This document shows positions 7,229-16,612 of a DNA stretch of 53,593 nucleotides, one piece after another (positions within the stretch are counted from its first letter, which is position 1; each line of letters starts with the position of its first letter). Made by a program: the position numbers and the translations under genes. The notes below the pieces were generated by a model, which saw only the letters and a list, made by a program, of their open reading frames with translations, searched no databases and was not told the origin of the DNA. This DNA is from Mycobacterium asiaticum (GTDB taxonomy: Bacteria > Actinomycetota > Actinomycetes > Mycobacteriales > Mycobacteriaceae): positions 1 to 53,593 of the forward strand of contig NZ_LZKQ01000033.1 of the NCBI RefSeq assembly GCF_001668675.1, written 5' to 3'.

Positions 7229-8800
7229 GTGATGTCCGCCCCGCCCCGAGAAACCCCTGTCGTGCTCGAGGAGCGCGCGGCGCCTCGTCAGACCCCGCTG
7301 ATCAGCCCCGGTCCCCTGGTACCGCTCGCCGATTTCGGCCCGGCGGACCGGATGCGCGGCTGGGTCACCACCGCCGTCATCACCCTGCTCGCCGCATTCA
7401 CCCGCTTCCTCAACCTGGGCTCGCCGACCGATGCCGGCACGCCGATCTTCGACGAGAAGCACTACGCACCTCAGGCCTGGCAGGTACTGAACAACCATTG
7501 GGTGGAGGACAATCCGGGTTTCGGCCTGGTGGTGCATCCCCCGGTCGGTAAGCAGCTGATCGCGATCGGCGAGGCGCTGTTCGGCTACACCGGGTTCGGC
7601 TGGCGGTTCACCGGCGCGCTGCTGGGGGTGTTGCTGGTCGCGCTGGTGACGCGCATCGTGCGCCGGATCAGCCGGTCCACGCTCGTGGGCGCCATCGCCG
7701 GGATCCTGGTCATCTGCGACGGCGTGAGCTTCGTAACGGCGCGGACCGCCTTGCTGGACGGCTTCCTGACGTTCTTCGTCGTCGCGGCGTTCGGCGCGCT
7801 CATGGTCGACCGTGACCAGGTCCGACAGCGGATGCACATCGCGTTCGCCGAGGGCCGCATCGCCGAGACGGTGTGGGGCCCGCGGCTGGGGGTGCGCTGG
7901 TGGCGGTTCGGCGCCGGCGTGCTGTTGGGATTGGCGTTGGGGACCAAGTGGTCCGGGCTGTATTTCATTGCGTTCTTCGGCGTGATGTCGCTGGCCTTCG
8001 ATATCGCCGCGCGCCGTCAGTATCAGGTCCCACGACCCTGGGTGGGAGCACTGTGGCGCGATTTGGTGCCCAGCGCGTATGCGTTGGTGCTCATCCCGTT
8101 CGGGGTCTACCTCGCCAGCTATGCGGGATGGTTCGCCTCCGAAACCGCGATCGACCGTCACCAGGTCGGCCAGACCATCGGCCCCGACAGCGTCGTCCCG
8201 CTGCCCGACGCCATCCGCTCGCTGTGGTACTACACCACCAAGGCCTTCCATTTCCATGCGACGCTGACGAATTCGGCGGGCAACCACCATCCCTGGGAAT
8301 CCAAGCCGTGGAGCTGGCCGATGTCGCTGCGGCCGGTGCTGTATGCCATCGATCAGCAGAATGTGCCCGGCTGCGGCGCGCAGTCGTGCGTCAAGGCGGT
8401 CATGCTGGTGGGCACTCCGGCGATGTGGTGGCTGGCGGTGCCGGTGTTGTTCTACGCGTCGTGGCGGATGTTCGTGCGCCGCGACTGGCGCTACGCCGCG
8501 GTCTGGGTGGGGTATTGCGCCGGATGGTTGCCGTGGTTCGCCGAGATCGACCGGCAGATGTACTTCTTCTATGCGGCGACGATGGGGCCGTTCCTGGTGA
8601 TGGCCATCGCGCTGATCCTGGGCGACATCCTGCATCAGCCCCGGCAGAACCAGGAGCGGCGCACGCTGGGGCTGATCCTGGTGAGTTGCTATGTGGCGTT
8701 GGTGGTGACGAACTTCGCCTGGCTGTTCCCGGTGCTGACCGGGCTGCCGATTTCCCAGGAGACGTGGGACATGGAGATCTGGCTGCCCAGCTGGCGTTAG
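7229..8800 (+). CDS. pmt: Protein O-mannosyltransferase (Pmt, GT39)
   Basis: A 523-aa polytopic membrane enzyme, Rv1002c-like, transferring mannose from polyprenyl-phosphomannose to Ser/Thr of proteins during Sec export. After a short cytosolic N-terminus it has about ten hydrophobic segments; the first extracytoplasmic loop carries the catalytic DE in TPIFDEKHYAPQAW (about 70-83), and the C-terminal half has the W- and H-rich loop HHPWESKPWSWP. GTG 7229 or ATG 7232 can start it; the -10 TACGAT fits a leaderless mRNA beginning at 7232. A terminator-like hairpin follows directly. Confidence 0.93.
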   Translation: MMSAPPRETPVVLEERAAPRQTPLISPGPLVPLADFGPADRMRGWVTTAVITLLAAFTRFLNLGSPTDAGTPIFDEKHYAPQAWQVLNNHWVEDNPGFGLVVHPPVGKQLIAIGEALFGYTGFGWRFTGALLGVLLVALVTRIVRRISRSTLVGAIAGILVICDGVSFVTARTALLDGFLTFFVVAAFGALMVDRDQVRQRMHIAFAEGRIAETVWGPRLGVRWWRFGAGVLLGLALGTKWSGLYFIAFFGVMSLAFDIAARRQYQVPRPWVGALWRDLVPSAYALVLIPFGVYLASYAGWFASETAIDRHQVGQTIGPDSVVPLPDAIRSLWYYTTKAFHFHATLTNSAGNHHPWESKPWSWPMSLRPVLYAIDQQNVPGCGAQSCVKAVMLVGTPAMWWLAVPVLFYASWRMFVRRDWRYAAVWVGYCAGWLPWFAEIDRQMYFFYAATMGPFLVMAIALILGDILHQPRQNQERRTLGLILVSCYVALVVTNFAWLFPVLTGLPISQETWDMEIWLPSWR

Positions 8801-8806
8801 TTGGCC

Positions 8807-8862
8807 GAGCAGACGCAAAGGCACCCATTTCGTGCCGAAATTGGGTGCGTTTGCGTCTGCTC
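8807..8862. terminator. TRIT-like bidirectional terminator hairpin
   Basis: GAGCAGACGCAAA (8807-8819) pairs with TTTGCGTCTGCTC (8850-8862); an inner stem GCACCCA/TGGGTGC and TTTC/GAAA closes on a 5-nt loop. It lies 6 nt after the pmt stop and before the next gene's promoter. The outer arm recurs at 51055-51112, as expected for the TRIT (tuberculosis rho-independent terminator) family. Confidence 0.75.
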
Positions 8863-8898
8863 GCCGGGCATCCGGACCCAGCTCACTATGCTGGCCCG

Positions 8899-9342
8899 AT
8901 GGCCATGACGGATTCCCGTGAGGTCGTGGTGGACGCGACGCCCGCACAGATCATGGCGGTGCTGCTGGACCTCGAGTCGTTGCCCGAGTGGTCCGCGTTG
9001 CACGAGAAGATCGAAATCCTGACCCGCGACGAGCGGGGCCAGCCGAGCCAGTGCCGGCAGACGGTCAAGGTGATGGGCGCCACCGATGAACAGGTGGTGC
9101 AGTATCACCTGCAGGATGACGGCTTGAGCTGGGAGTTGTTGAGCGCCAAGCAGTTACGTGGCCAGAAAGGCCGCTACACCCTGACTCCCGAGGGCGATGC
9201 CACCCGGGTGCGGCTGGAGCTGATGGTGGATCTGGCCGCGCCCGTGCCGGGGTTTCTGGTTCGCAAGGCGGCTCAGTGGTTGATGCGGGCCGCGACTGAT
9301 GGGTTGCGCCGACGCGTGCTCGAAGTCAACGACGCCGGGTAG
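8899..9342 (+). CDS. SRPBCC (START-like) family protein, polyketide cyclase/dehydrase type
   Basis: A 147-aa single-domain protein of the SRPBCC hydrophobic-ligand-binding fold. The N-terminal strand-helix DSREVVVDATPAQIMAVLLD (split around residues 4-23), LPEWS (about 27-31) and the long C-terminal helix (FLVRKAAQWLMRAATDGLRR, about 120-139) are typical of mycobacterial cyclase/dehydrase proteins. The ligand is unknown. ATG 8899 is chosen because TATGCT (8887-8892) ends 6 nt upstream, a leaderless promoter; longer in-frame extension runs through pmt antisense frame and is not real. Convergent with arcA across a small hairpin. Confidence 0.78.
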   Translation: MAMTDSREVVVDATPAQIMAVLLDLESLPEWSALHEKIEILTRDERGQPSQCRQTVKVMGATDEQVVQYHLQDDGLSWELLSAKQLRGQKGRYTLTPEGDATRVRLELMVDLAAPVPGFLVRKAAQWLMRAATDGLRRRVLEVNDAG

Positions 9343-9356
9343 CGAGCAGACGCTCG
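9343..9356. terminator. Short hairpin between convergent genes
   Basis: CGAGC (9343-9347), loop AGAC, GCTCG (9352-9356), directly after the SRPBCC stop and before the arcA stop. It starts with the same GAGCAGACGC string as the two long TRIT-like hairpins but lacks the matching long arm, so it may be a truncated copy. Confidence 0.4.
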
Positions 9357-9363
9357 GCACACC

Positions 9364-10572
9364 TCAGAGGGGGTCGCGGGCGGCCGGACAGGACATGCAG
9401 CGCGGGCCGCCGCGGCCGGTGCCCAGTTCGGAGCCCGCGATGGTGAGCACCTCGATGCCGGCGTCCTGCAAACGCGCATTGGTCTGCGAATTGCGCTCGT
9501 ACGCAACGACCACCCCGGGCGCCAGGGCCAACGTGTTGTTTCCGTCATCCCATTGTTCGCGCTCGGCGACGACGGGATCGCGGCCGGTATCGATGACACG
9601 CAGTTTCTCGATCCCCATCGCGGCGGCGGCGGCCTCCACGAACGGGGCGGCGTCGCCGATGGCGACCCCAGCGGCGGTGCGTCGAATCGTGAAGGCCGAC
9701 AGTGTGTCGACGACGTTGGCGTACATCACCACCGCGTCGACGTCGACCACGGTGCACACGGTGTCCAGGTGCATTTGCGCCCGCTTCTGAGCGATCGGCA
9801 CCGCGAGCACGGTGTGCGCGAGATCGTCGTCGAACAGGCTGCGCGCCAACGCTTCCGCGCCCGCAGGTGTGGTCCGCTCACCCACACCCACCGCAATCAC
9901 ACCGGGGGCGAGCAACAACACGTCCCCGCCCTCGACCGGGGCGGTGCGCGACTCGTAGGCCCGCCGCACGCCGGTGAATCGCGGGTGGTGGGCATAGATG
10001 ATGTCGGTCAGCGACGCTTCCCGCACCCGCGCCGGCAGCGCCAGCGACGGGATCACCACCTTCGGTCCGATCCAGATCGAGGAGTCCCGGGTGAATACCA
10101 GGTTGGGCAGGGGTTCGATTACGAAATCCGAGCCGTGGTGCATGCGCAGCACCAGCGACACGTCGGTGCGGATGCTGGGCGGTAACTCCTCGAAGGTCAT
10201 GCCCGCCGTCAACACCTGCGCCAGCGCCGCGGGCTCGAGGCCCCGCAGATATGCCGAAAGATCTTGCGCCAGAGCCACTCCGAGGCGCCGGGCGTTGACC
10301 GCTGCCGCCACGCCCTGCATGCGGGCCGCTCCGCTGTGCTGCAGCGCCTCGGTCAGCAGCTGCGAGAGCAGCAGCACCTCCACACCGTTGGCGCGCAGCA
10401 GCTCCGCGAACTGGTCGTGCTCGTCTTGTGCGCGGTCCACCCACGGCAGTCCGTCGAACAGCAGCTGATCGCTGTTGCTCGGGTTGAGCCGCCGCAATTC
10501 GGCGCCGGGCCGGTGCAGGATGGCGACCCGTAATGCGCCCACCTCAGAATTGGTCCCCAGCACGACACCCAC
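9364..10572 (-). CDS. arcA: Arginine deiminase
   Basis: A 402-aa arginine deiminase, Rv1001-like, hydrolysing arginine to citrulline and ammonia. The N-terminal [19 protein letters not shown] (about 11-29), the guanidinium-binding [12 protein letters not shown] (about 157-168), [15 protein letters not shown] (about 215-222) and the catalytic Cys392 in [11 protein letters not shown] are all present, so it looks active. GTG 10572 is preceded by TACGGT (10580-10585) with 7 nt spacing, a leaderless arrangement. No arcB, arcC or arginine antiporter is nearby, so a complete deiminase pathway is not encoded here. Confidence 0.94.
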   Translation of the reverse strand: MGVVLGTNSEVGALRVAILHRPGAELRRLNPSNSDQLLFDGLPWVDRAQDEHDQFAELLRANGVEVLLLSQLLTEALQHSGAARMQGVAAAVNARRLGVALAQDLSAYLRGLEPAALAQVLTAGMTFEELPPSIRTDVSLVLRMHHGSDFVIEPLPNLVFTRDSSIWIGPKVVIPSLALPARVREASLTDIIYAHHPRFTGVRRAYESRTAPVEGGDVLLLAPGVIAVGVGERTTPAGAEALARSLFDDDLAHTVLAVPIAQKRAQMHLDTVCTVVDVDAVVMYANVVDTLSAFTIRRTAAGVAIGDAAPFVEAAAAAMGIEKLRVIDTGRDPVVAEREQWDDGNNTLALAPGVVVAYERNSQTNARLQDAGIEVLTIAGSELGTGRGGPRCMSCPAARDPL

Positions 10573-10653
10573 AGCTCAAACCGTAGCGGGGCGGACGCGA
10601 CCGGGCGCGCCACACGCCGATCGATCGAACGGGTGTGCGATAGAATTGGGGGC

Positions 10654-11250
10654 GTGGCGATCGCGGTTCAGGGCTCGCTGTTCGAGCACAACGAGCGCAG
10701 GCAGCTCGGTGACGGAGCCTTCATCGACGTCCGCGCGAACTGGCTCAAGGACGGCGACGAGCTGCTGCAGGCCCTGCTCACCACGGTCCCGTGGCGGGCC
10801 GAACGCCGCCAGATGTACGACCGGGTGGTCGACGTGCCCCGCCTGGTCAGCTTCCACGACCTGACCGTCGAGGATCCACCGCATCCCGCCCTGACCCGGC
10901 TGCGACGGCGGCTCAACGACATTTATGCCGGCGAGCTCGGCGAACCGTTCACCACCGTCGGATTGTGCTGCTACCGGGACGGATCGGACAGCGTGGCCTG
11001 GCATGGTGACACCATCGGCCGCAGCAGTTCCGAGGACACCATGGTCGCCATCGTCAGCCTGGGCGCCACTCGGACGTTCGCGATGCGCCGACGTGGCGGC
11101 GGCCCGTCGTTGCGGTTGCCGCTTGCACACGGCGATCTGCTGGTGATGGGCGGCTCCTGCCAACGCACCTGGGAGCATGCGGTGCCCAAGACCACCGCTT
11201 CGGCGGGTCCGCGGGTGAGCCTCCAATTCCGCCCGCGCAACGTGCGCTAG
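10654..11250 (+). CDS. AlkB-like 2-oxoglutarate/Fe(II) dioxygenase (Rv1000c-like)
   Basis: A 198-aa AlkB-family oxygenase. Fe(II) ligands H117 and D119 (SVAWHGDT) and H175 (WEHAVPKT) are present, and the 2-oxoglutarate signature RxxxxxR is R187-R193 (RVSLQFR). Family members reverse alkyl lesions on nucleic acids by oxidative demethylation; the substrate here is not proven. GTG 10654 is supported by TAGAAT (10641-10646) 7 nt upstream; an earlier in-frame start at 10633 lies upstream of that promoter. It is divergent from arcA, about 80 nt between starts. Confidence 0.85.
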   Translation: MAIAVQGSLFEHNERRQLGDGAFIDVRANWLKDGDELLQALLTTVPWRAERRQMYDRVVDVPRLVSFHDLTVEDPPHPALTRLRRRLNDIYAGELGEPFTTVGLCCYRDGSDSVAWHGDTIGRSSSEDTMVAIVSLGATRTFAMRRRGGGPSLRLPLAHGDLLVMGGSCQRTWEHAVPKTTASAGPRVSLQFRPRNVR

Positions 11251-11262
11251 CAGGTTGCAGGT

Positions 11263-11922
11263 CTAACCCCGAACCGCCCCGACTGCCTTCACCAGCAAGT
11301 CACGGGCACGCTGCGTATCCACCTTGGCCACCGGCTGGCCGGGAACCACCAGCGGGTTGGCGATCACAATCACCTGGTAATCGCCGAATTGTGCCGAGTA
11401 GTCGTAAAGTTCGCCGGTACGGGCGGCACCGGCGACGAGTGCCTGCAGCACGCGGTGCACGGCCTGAGTGTGCACATCGTCGATCTGCGGTGCGTCGATC
11501 ACCTCGATCGCGCCGCGCAGCTGCGCACCGGAGAATCCCACCTTGGCGCAGTCCTTGCCGGGATCGTTGATCGGCAACGCCTGGGAGGTCTCCAAACCGA
11601 TCACGACGAACCGGTTGCCGTTGCCCTCGGCGGAAACCGCCGCCATGTTGCCCTGCAATCCGGACGGCAACTCCGGTCCGGTCGCGGCTTTTGCGCAGTT
11701 CGCCGGGTCGAAAGTGAGCCCCTCGGGCAGCTTGCGGGAGGCAAAGAACTGCGGGTCGATGGCCCGCGGGGTGACATCGGTGACCTTGAACTCGGGGCCG
11801 AAGCTGGATTTGACGTCCAGAATCTTGGCGATGTCAGCCTTGACGGGCTGCGACGAGTTCGCGCCGGGCGAGCAGCCGACCAGCAGGCACACCGCCCCGA
11901 CCGCCCCCGCCAGCTTCCACAT
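11263..11922 (-). CDS. DUF5642-type lipoprotein (Rv0999-like)
   Basis: A 219-aa predicted lipoprotein. The signal peptide MWKLAGAVGAVCLLVGC ends in a lipobox (LLVGC, Cys17), and the mature domain ends RARDLLVKAVGAVRG, a pattern shared with the next gene. Function is unknown. ATG 11922 is chosen because TAGATT (11930-11935) ends 7 nt upstream, giving a leaderless transcript; GTG 11958, overlapping the upstream stop by 8 nt, is the translationally coupled alternative and would lengthen the n-region by 12 residues. Probably both operon read-through and the internal promoter are used. Confidence 0.7.
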   Translation of the reverse strand: MWKLAGAVGAVCLLVGCSPGANSSQPVKADIAKILDVKSSFGPEFKVTDVTPRAIDPQFFASRKLPEGLTFDPANCAKAATGPELPSGLQGNMAAVSAEGNGNRFVVIGLETSQALPINDPGKDCAKVGFSGAQLRGAIEVIDAPQIDDVHTQAVHRVLQALVAGAARTGELYDYSAQFGDYQVIVIANPLVVPGQPVAKVDTQRARDLLVKAVGAVRG

Positions 11923-11950
11923 CGTCGCCAATCTACCCAAGTCGAAATGC

Positions 11951-12622
11951 TCAGCCACGTAACGTCGACACGGTTTTGACCAGGAGATCGGCGGCGAATC
12001 CCGCCGACAGCGGAGGCAGCATCGAACCCGGATCGGTGGTCAGCGTGGTGAATGCGCAGTATTCGCCCAGGTAGGCAATGAATGTGTATGCCCGAGAATC
12101 GATTTCGCTGCCGGATTCGACGGCGGCGCGGATGTCGGCCACCATGCCAATGGTTTCCGCGCCGTCGACGTGCGGTGCGTCGGCGTTTTCGATGCTCACC
12201 TTGGTGCGCCCGGCGCTCAGCTCCCACCGGCCACACGCGCTCACCAAAGCCCGGTCGGGACGCGATCCCACGGCCACCGGCACCACGACCGCGTCCAGGA
12301 TCCCGCCCGGTCCGGAACCAGAAACTCCTTGCGCAGCCGGGTCCGGCCCGGTCGGCAATTCTGCCAGCGCAATACATTGCGGCGGCACCGCACCGGCGTC
12401 GCCCCCGATGCCCCAGATCGCCCGGGGTGAGGCGGCCCGCGGCACGTTGGACACCTCGTAGCCAGGCGGCAGCTCACGCCCGACGCGGCGGATGTTGGCG
12501 GGATTGACGACCGTGCCGCGCTGCGTCGATGTCGTTGTCCCCGATGCCGGAGCCGGCGCCGGGGACTGAGCGCAGCCGGCGAGCAGCAGGGACAGCGCAG
12601 CGCCAAGGCGTGACGGCCGCAT
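11951..12622 (-). CDS. DUF5642-type lipoprotein, tandem paralogue
   Basis: A 223-aa predicted lipoprotein with lipobox LLLAGC (Cys about 17) after MRPSRLGAALS. The mature part shares with its downstream neighbour the layout IxxVxxxLPxGYEVxxVxPRA, a central Cys-containing segment, a YxAxxG strand and an ending LLVKTVSTLRG, so the two look like an old tandem duplication. Function unknown. ATG 12622 puts the lipobox at the normal distance; a longer ATG start at 12637 adds only five residues. Confidence 0.68.
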   Translation of the reverse strand: MRPSRLGAALSLLLAGCAQSPAPAPASGTTTSTQRGTVVNPANIRRVGRELPPGYEVSNVPRAASPRAIWGIGGDAGAVPPQCIALAELPTGPDPAAQGVSGSGPGGILDAVVVPVAVGSRPDRALVSACGRWELSAGRTKVSIENADAPHVDGAETIGMVADIRAAVESGSEIDSRAYTFIAYLGEYCAFTTLTTDPGSMLPPLSAGFAADLLVKTVSTLRG

Positions 12623-12659
12623 GACCGTTGATATCACGCCGCGGTGGCCGGCCTGCGGA

Positions 12660-13724
<1,065 letters not shown>

Positions 13725-13778
13725 CTAGCCTGACGACAGGTCGTCACTGCGACGCAGGACAGCAGAAAAGGGCCCGAC

Positions 13779-14525
13779 GTGATCGATAACCAGGACCGAA
13801 TGGAGCTGACGCGAAGTCTGCTCAACAAACCGGCCGTACTGCGGCACGGCTACCTCGACGTGCTGGGCGAATCGACGGCGACACCGGCTCCGACGTTTGC
13901 CCAGCGCGCGATGAACAGCCCGTTGGTCGCGACGGTGTACGAAGGGCTGTGGCGGCCGACGTCCTTCTATTTCGCCAGCGGGATGACCACCCGCGCGGAG
14001 GAGCGCCGCGCGGCCGAGGCCCTGCGCCTGCGCAGCGCCAAGCGGCTACTCGACGTTGCCTGCGGGCCAGGTAATTTCACCGGGCCACTGGCCGAACAGC
14101 TGTCCACCGGCAGCCTCGCGGTCGGCTTCGACATTTCCGAGCCGATGCTGACCCGCGCCGTGCAGGACAACAGCGGACCGCGCACGTGCTACGTCCGCGG
14201 CGACGCCCGCGACCTTCCGTTCGGCGATGAAACCTTCGACGCCGTTTGCTGTTTCGGGGCGCTGTACCTGATGCCCGAGCCGTTCCGGATCGCGCACCAG
14301 ATGGTGCGGGTACTGCGACCGGGCGGGCGGATCGCCATCCTGACCAGTTACGCCGGCCAACCGCCGCCGATCAACTTGGCGCTGCACGCCACGGCGCGGC
14401 TGATCGGGTTGACCATGTTCGACCGGGACGCCTTCGTCGACCTGTTCACCGAGGCAGGACTGATCGACGTCGAGCAGCAGACGCAGCGTGCCCTGCAATT
14501 CGTCACCGCAACCAAGCCGGGCTGA
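13779..14525 (+). CDS. Class I SAM-dependent methyltransferase
   Basis: A 248-aa Methyltransf_11-type enzyme. Motif I LLDVACGPGNFTGPLA (about 88-103), SLAVGFDISEPML (about 108-120), ARDLPFGDETFDAVCCFGALYLM (about 144-166, motifs II-III) and LRPGGRIAILT (about 181-191) are clear. The substrate is unknown. GTG 13779 is preceded by AAAAGGG (13766-13772), a Shine-Dalgarno-led start unlike its leaderless neighbours. Divergent from pat, it is the first gene of the accessory stretch reaching to the tRNA at 27.5 kb. Confidence 0.82.
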   Translation: MIDNQDRMELTRSLLNKPAVLRHGYLDVLGESTATPAPTFAQRAMNSPLVATVYEGLWRPTSFYFASGMTTRAEERRAAEALRLRSAKRLLDVACGPGNFTGPLAEQLSTGSLAVGFDISEPMLTRAVQDNSGPRTCYVRGDARDLPFGDETFDAVCCFGALYLMPEPFRIAHQMVRVLRPGGRIAILTSYAGQPPPINLALHATARLIGLTMFDRDAFVDLFTEAGLIDVEQQTQRALQFVTATKPG

Positions 14526-14535
14526 GCCAGGAAAC

Positions 14536-14790
14536 TCAGGACGCCGCCGCTTCGCAGACCCCGAAAAGGCGAACCACCGGCGTGCCCGCTTCATACTCCA
14601 GCATCCACGGTCGATCAGTTTTCTCGGCGACCGAAGTCAGCCTGATCATTGCGGGCTGGCCCGCGCGTTGGGAGATCTCCGTACTTTCCACCTGGAACAG
14701 ACGGAACTTGCTGTTGGTGCGGATCGCCAGCGAATAGCCGGGTTGCACGGATTCGGCGGGAACCTTTTGCAGGTAGTACTTGGTGCTCAT
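14536..14790 (-). CDS. Small conserved-looking hypothetical protein
   Basis: An 84-aa protein (MSTKYYLQKVP...) that I do not recognise. It is predicted soluble and strand-rich (IRTNSKFRLFQVE, PAMIRLTSV) with one Cys near the C-terminus and no signal peptide. Support for it being real: ATG 14790 sits exactly 7 nt after a TAGGGT -10 (14798-14803), a leaderless promoter like those of its neighbours. It converges with the methyltransferase, 10 nt between stops. Confidence 0.6.
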   Translation of the reverse strand: MSTKYYLQKVPAESVQPGYSLAIRTNSKFRLFQVESTEISQRAGQPAMIRLTSVAEKTDRPWMLEYEAGTPVVRLFGVCEAAAS

Positions 14791-14947
14791 GCCCGCGACC
14801 CTAAGTGCGGCTACTGACAGGTCCGGCGGTTCGCCACGCCCTCTTAGTCAACGTTCAGCTGAATTTAGGAAACTCATCAGGATGGGTCCCAAATCGCCAC
14901 CCGCGCAACCAGTAACGTTGAGGCATGGTCGATAACTGGGGTGTGCG

Positions 14948-15478
14948 ATGAGTGTCGCCGGCTTCGTTCTTGGCCTGGTCGGCACCGTTCTGGCGGTGGT
15001 GTCGCTGGGGTGGCAACTGGTCACGCAGCGAATGCAGCGTCCGCGGCCCAAGCTGACTCCTGTCGTTGGTCGGTTGACACGGGACGGGCTGGTGACCAAC
15101 GACGCCAGCCGCGATGTGCGCGAGTCACTGGCCAACATTGCCGAGCAGTTGGAGGATATTCCGCTGATCATCGGGGTCAAGGTCGTCAATGCCGGACGCG
15201 AACCGTTCCACGTTGCCGGGTGGGCGGTCCGATCTGACCCTGACGGCACATCGCTGGTGCCGCTGGAAAAGCCGATCGCGGGCGCAGACGTTCCGCATGA
15301 CATACCGCCCGGTGGTTGCGCCCTGTTCCTGACGGAGCTGCAACACGCCTACCGGTTCGCCGCTGCCGTCGAAGACGAGTCGCCGCGCATCGTGCTCACC
15401 GTGTCCTCCGGTACACGCACGTATGCCACCAAACCGGTTGCGCCGGAGTTGTTTTCGGGGATCTCGAGCCCCGGCTAG
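14948..15478 (+). CDS. Hypothetical protein with N-terminal membrane anchor
   Basis: 176 aa, unrecognised. Residues 4-24 (AGFVLGLVGTVLAVVSLGWQL) form one transmembrane segment, followed by a basic stretch (QRMQRPRPK) and a globular, probably strand-rich remainder containing a single Cys (GGCALF). By the positive-inside rule the C-terminal part is probably cytosolic. ATG 14948 follows a GGGGTG purine-rich stretch. Its TAG stop overlaps the TAG of the convergent AraC gene. Confidence 0.6.
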   Translation: MSVAGFVLGLVGTVLAVVSLGWQLVTQRMQRPRPKLTPVVGRLTRDGLVTNDASRDVRESLANIAEQLEDIPLIIGVKVVNAGREPFHVAGWAVRSDPDGTSLVPLEKPIAGADVPHDIPPGGCALFLTELQHAYRFAAAVEDESPRIVLTVSSGTRTYATKPVAPELFSGISSPG

Positions 15479-16488
15479 TTACGCAGCGTGACGTGCGGGC
15501 TCTGGCCGTATGTCTCGCGGTAGAGAACCGCGAAACGGCCCAAGTGGCCGAACCCCCAGCGCAGCGCGATCTCGCCGACACTGGTCGCATCCCGATCGCT
15601 CATAACCAAGTCGAGATGGGCATGCTGCAACCGAACCTTGCGAACGTACTCCATCGGTGTGCAGTCCCGGTGCTTGCGGAACATGTACTGCAGCGCCCGC
15701 GGAGTCACGTACACGGCTGACGCGATACCAGTCAGCGTGATGTCGGTGTGCGCGTTGTCGTCGATGTAGGCGAGGGCCTTGCGGAACAGCAGCGGACTGC
15801 TGTCGCGGCGGTCCAGGCGAGTCGGCTCCAGCCGCGCGGTATTCGGCAGGGTGGCGAGCAATGTACTTGCCACGTAACGCTCCAGCCCCGACGTGATCAA
15901 CCGGCTCTGTTGTGCGTACCGGTTGGCGGCGACGCGGCCGACGTATCCGATCGTCTCGAATAGTTGCCGGCTCGCCTGTCGGGAAATAGGAACCGAGCCC
16001 GTCAGTCGCACCGGGTTGTCGCTACCATGCCGTTCGGCCGCAATGGTGCTGAGCAGGCTGGGCTTGACGATCAGCTGGTCGTAATGTCCCTGCCGCACGA
16101 ATCCCTCGCTGGGCACTCCCTGGATCGCGCCGATGGCCCCGGCCTCGCCGGGTTGGAACGTAGCGGCGGCCCGCCCCCGCGGTCGCTCTTGCAACTCGCC
16201 GGAGACCACTCGGCACACCAGGATCTGGTCCGGCGGGTCCATCTCGTATCGGAAATCGAGGCCGCACTCGGCGGCGTCGTAACTGATCGATCCGACAAAC
16301 GCCCGCTCCATCCGCATCAGCGCCGACTTGTCACCGGAGGTTTTGCTGATGCGCATGTTGGAGATGTTCGCGCTCAGAACAGCCTCGGCTTCGCCGAGGT
16401 CTTTGGTGTCAAGGAGAACCGTAAACATTGAGTCGGCTTTCGGGCAGGTGAAGATGGCCACGGCATCGTGCTGAGCCGACTCGACCAT
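15475..16488 (-). CDS. AraC family transcriptional regulator
   Basis: A 337-aa regulator. The C-terminal 100 residues are a double helix-turn-helix AraC domain: first HTH in DITLTGIASAVYVTPRALQYMFRKH (about 248-272), second in SVGEIALRWGFGHLGRFAVLYRETYGQSP (about 306-333). The N-terminal about 215 residues match AraC-type ligand-binding architecture (AraC_binding_2-like) with no recognisable ligand motif. It converges with the 14948 gene, with stop codons overlapping by 2 nt. The likely target is the esterase downstream or itself; no operator was identified. Confidence 0.82.
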   Translation of the reverse strand: MVESAQHDAVAIFTCPKADSMFTVLLDTKDLGEAEAVLSANISNMRISKTSGDKSALMRMERAFVGSISYDAAECGLDFRYEMDPPDQILVCRVVSGELQERPRGRAAATFQPGEAGAIGAIQGVPSEGFVRQGHYDQLIVKPSLLSTIAAERHGSDNPVRLTGSVPISRQASRQLFETIGYVGRVAANRYAQQSRLITSGLERYVASTLLATLPNTARLEPTRLDRRDSSPLLFRKALAYIDDNAHTDITLTGIASAVYVTPRALQYMFRKHRDCTPMEYVRKVRLQHAHLDLVMSDRDATSVGEIALRWGFGHLGRFAVLYRETYGQSPHVTLRN

Positions 16489-16612
16489 TATCCATCACGC
16501 GAAGCCAACAAGTAAGGGCACTGGGCGGGCCAGAGCCGCGAGAGGCACCGCTGAGCTGGCCAAACGTCATCCAAATTGATCTACTGAGACCCGTTTTCTG
16601 GACCGCCGGGCG
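16489..16612. other. Intergenic gap between AraC start and esterase stop
   Basis: 124 nt with no ORF, no tRNA and no clear terminator. It presumably contains the AraC gene promoter, but I cannot point to a convincing -10/-35 pair. Confidence 0.4.

Noticed and set aside
7873..8898. Plus-strand open frame leading into the SRPBCC gene
   Set aside because: Shadow of pmt in another frame; the SRPBCC fold begins at 8899, right after a -10 element and past a terminator hairpin.
7208..8947. Long minus-strand open frame continuing upstream of rsmI (total 872 codons)
   Set aside because: It is antisense to pmt, low in recognisable sequence, and lies upstream of the rsmI leaderless promoter; the conserved protein begins at 7207.
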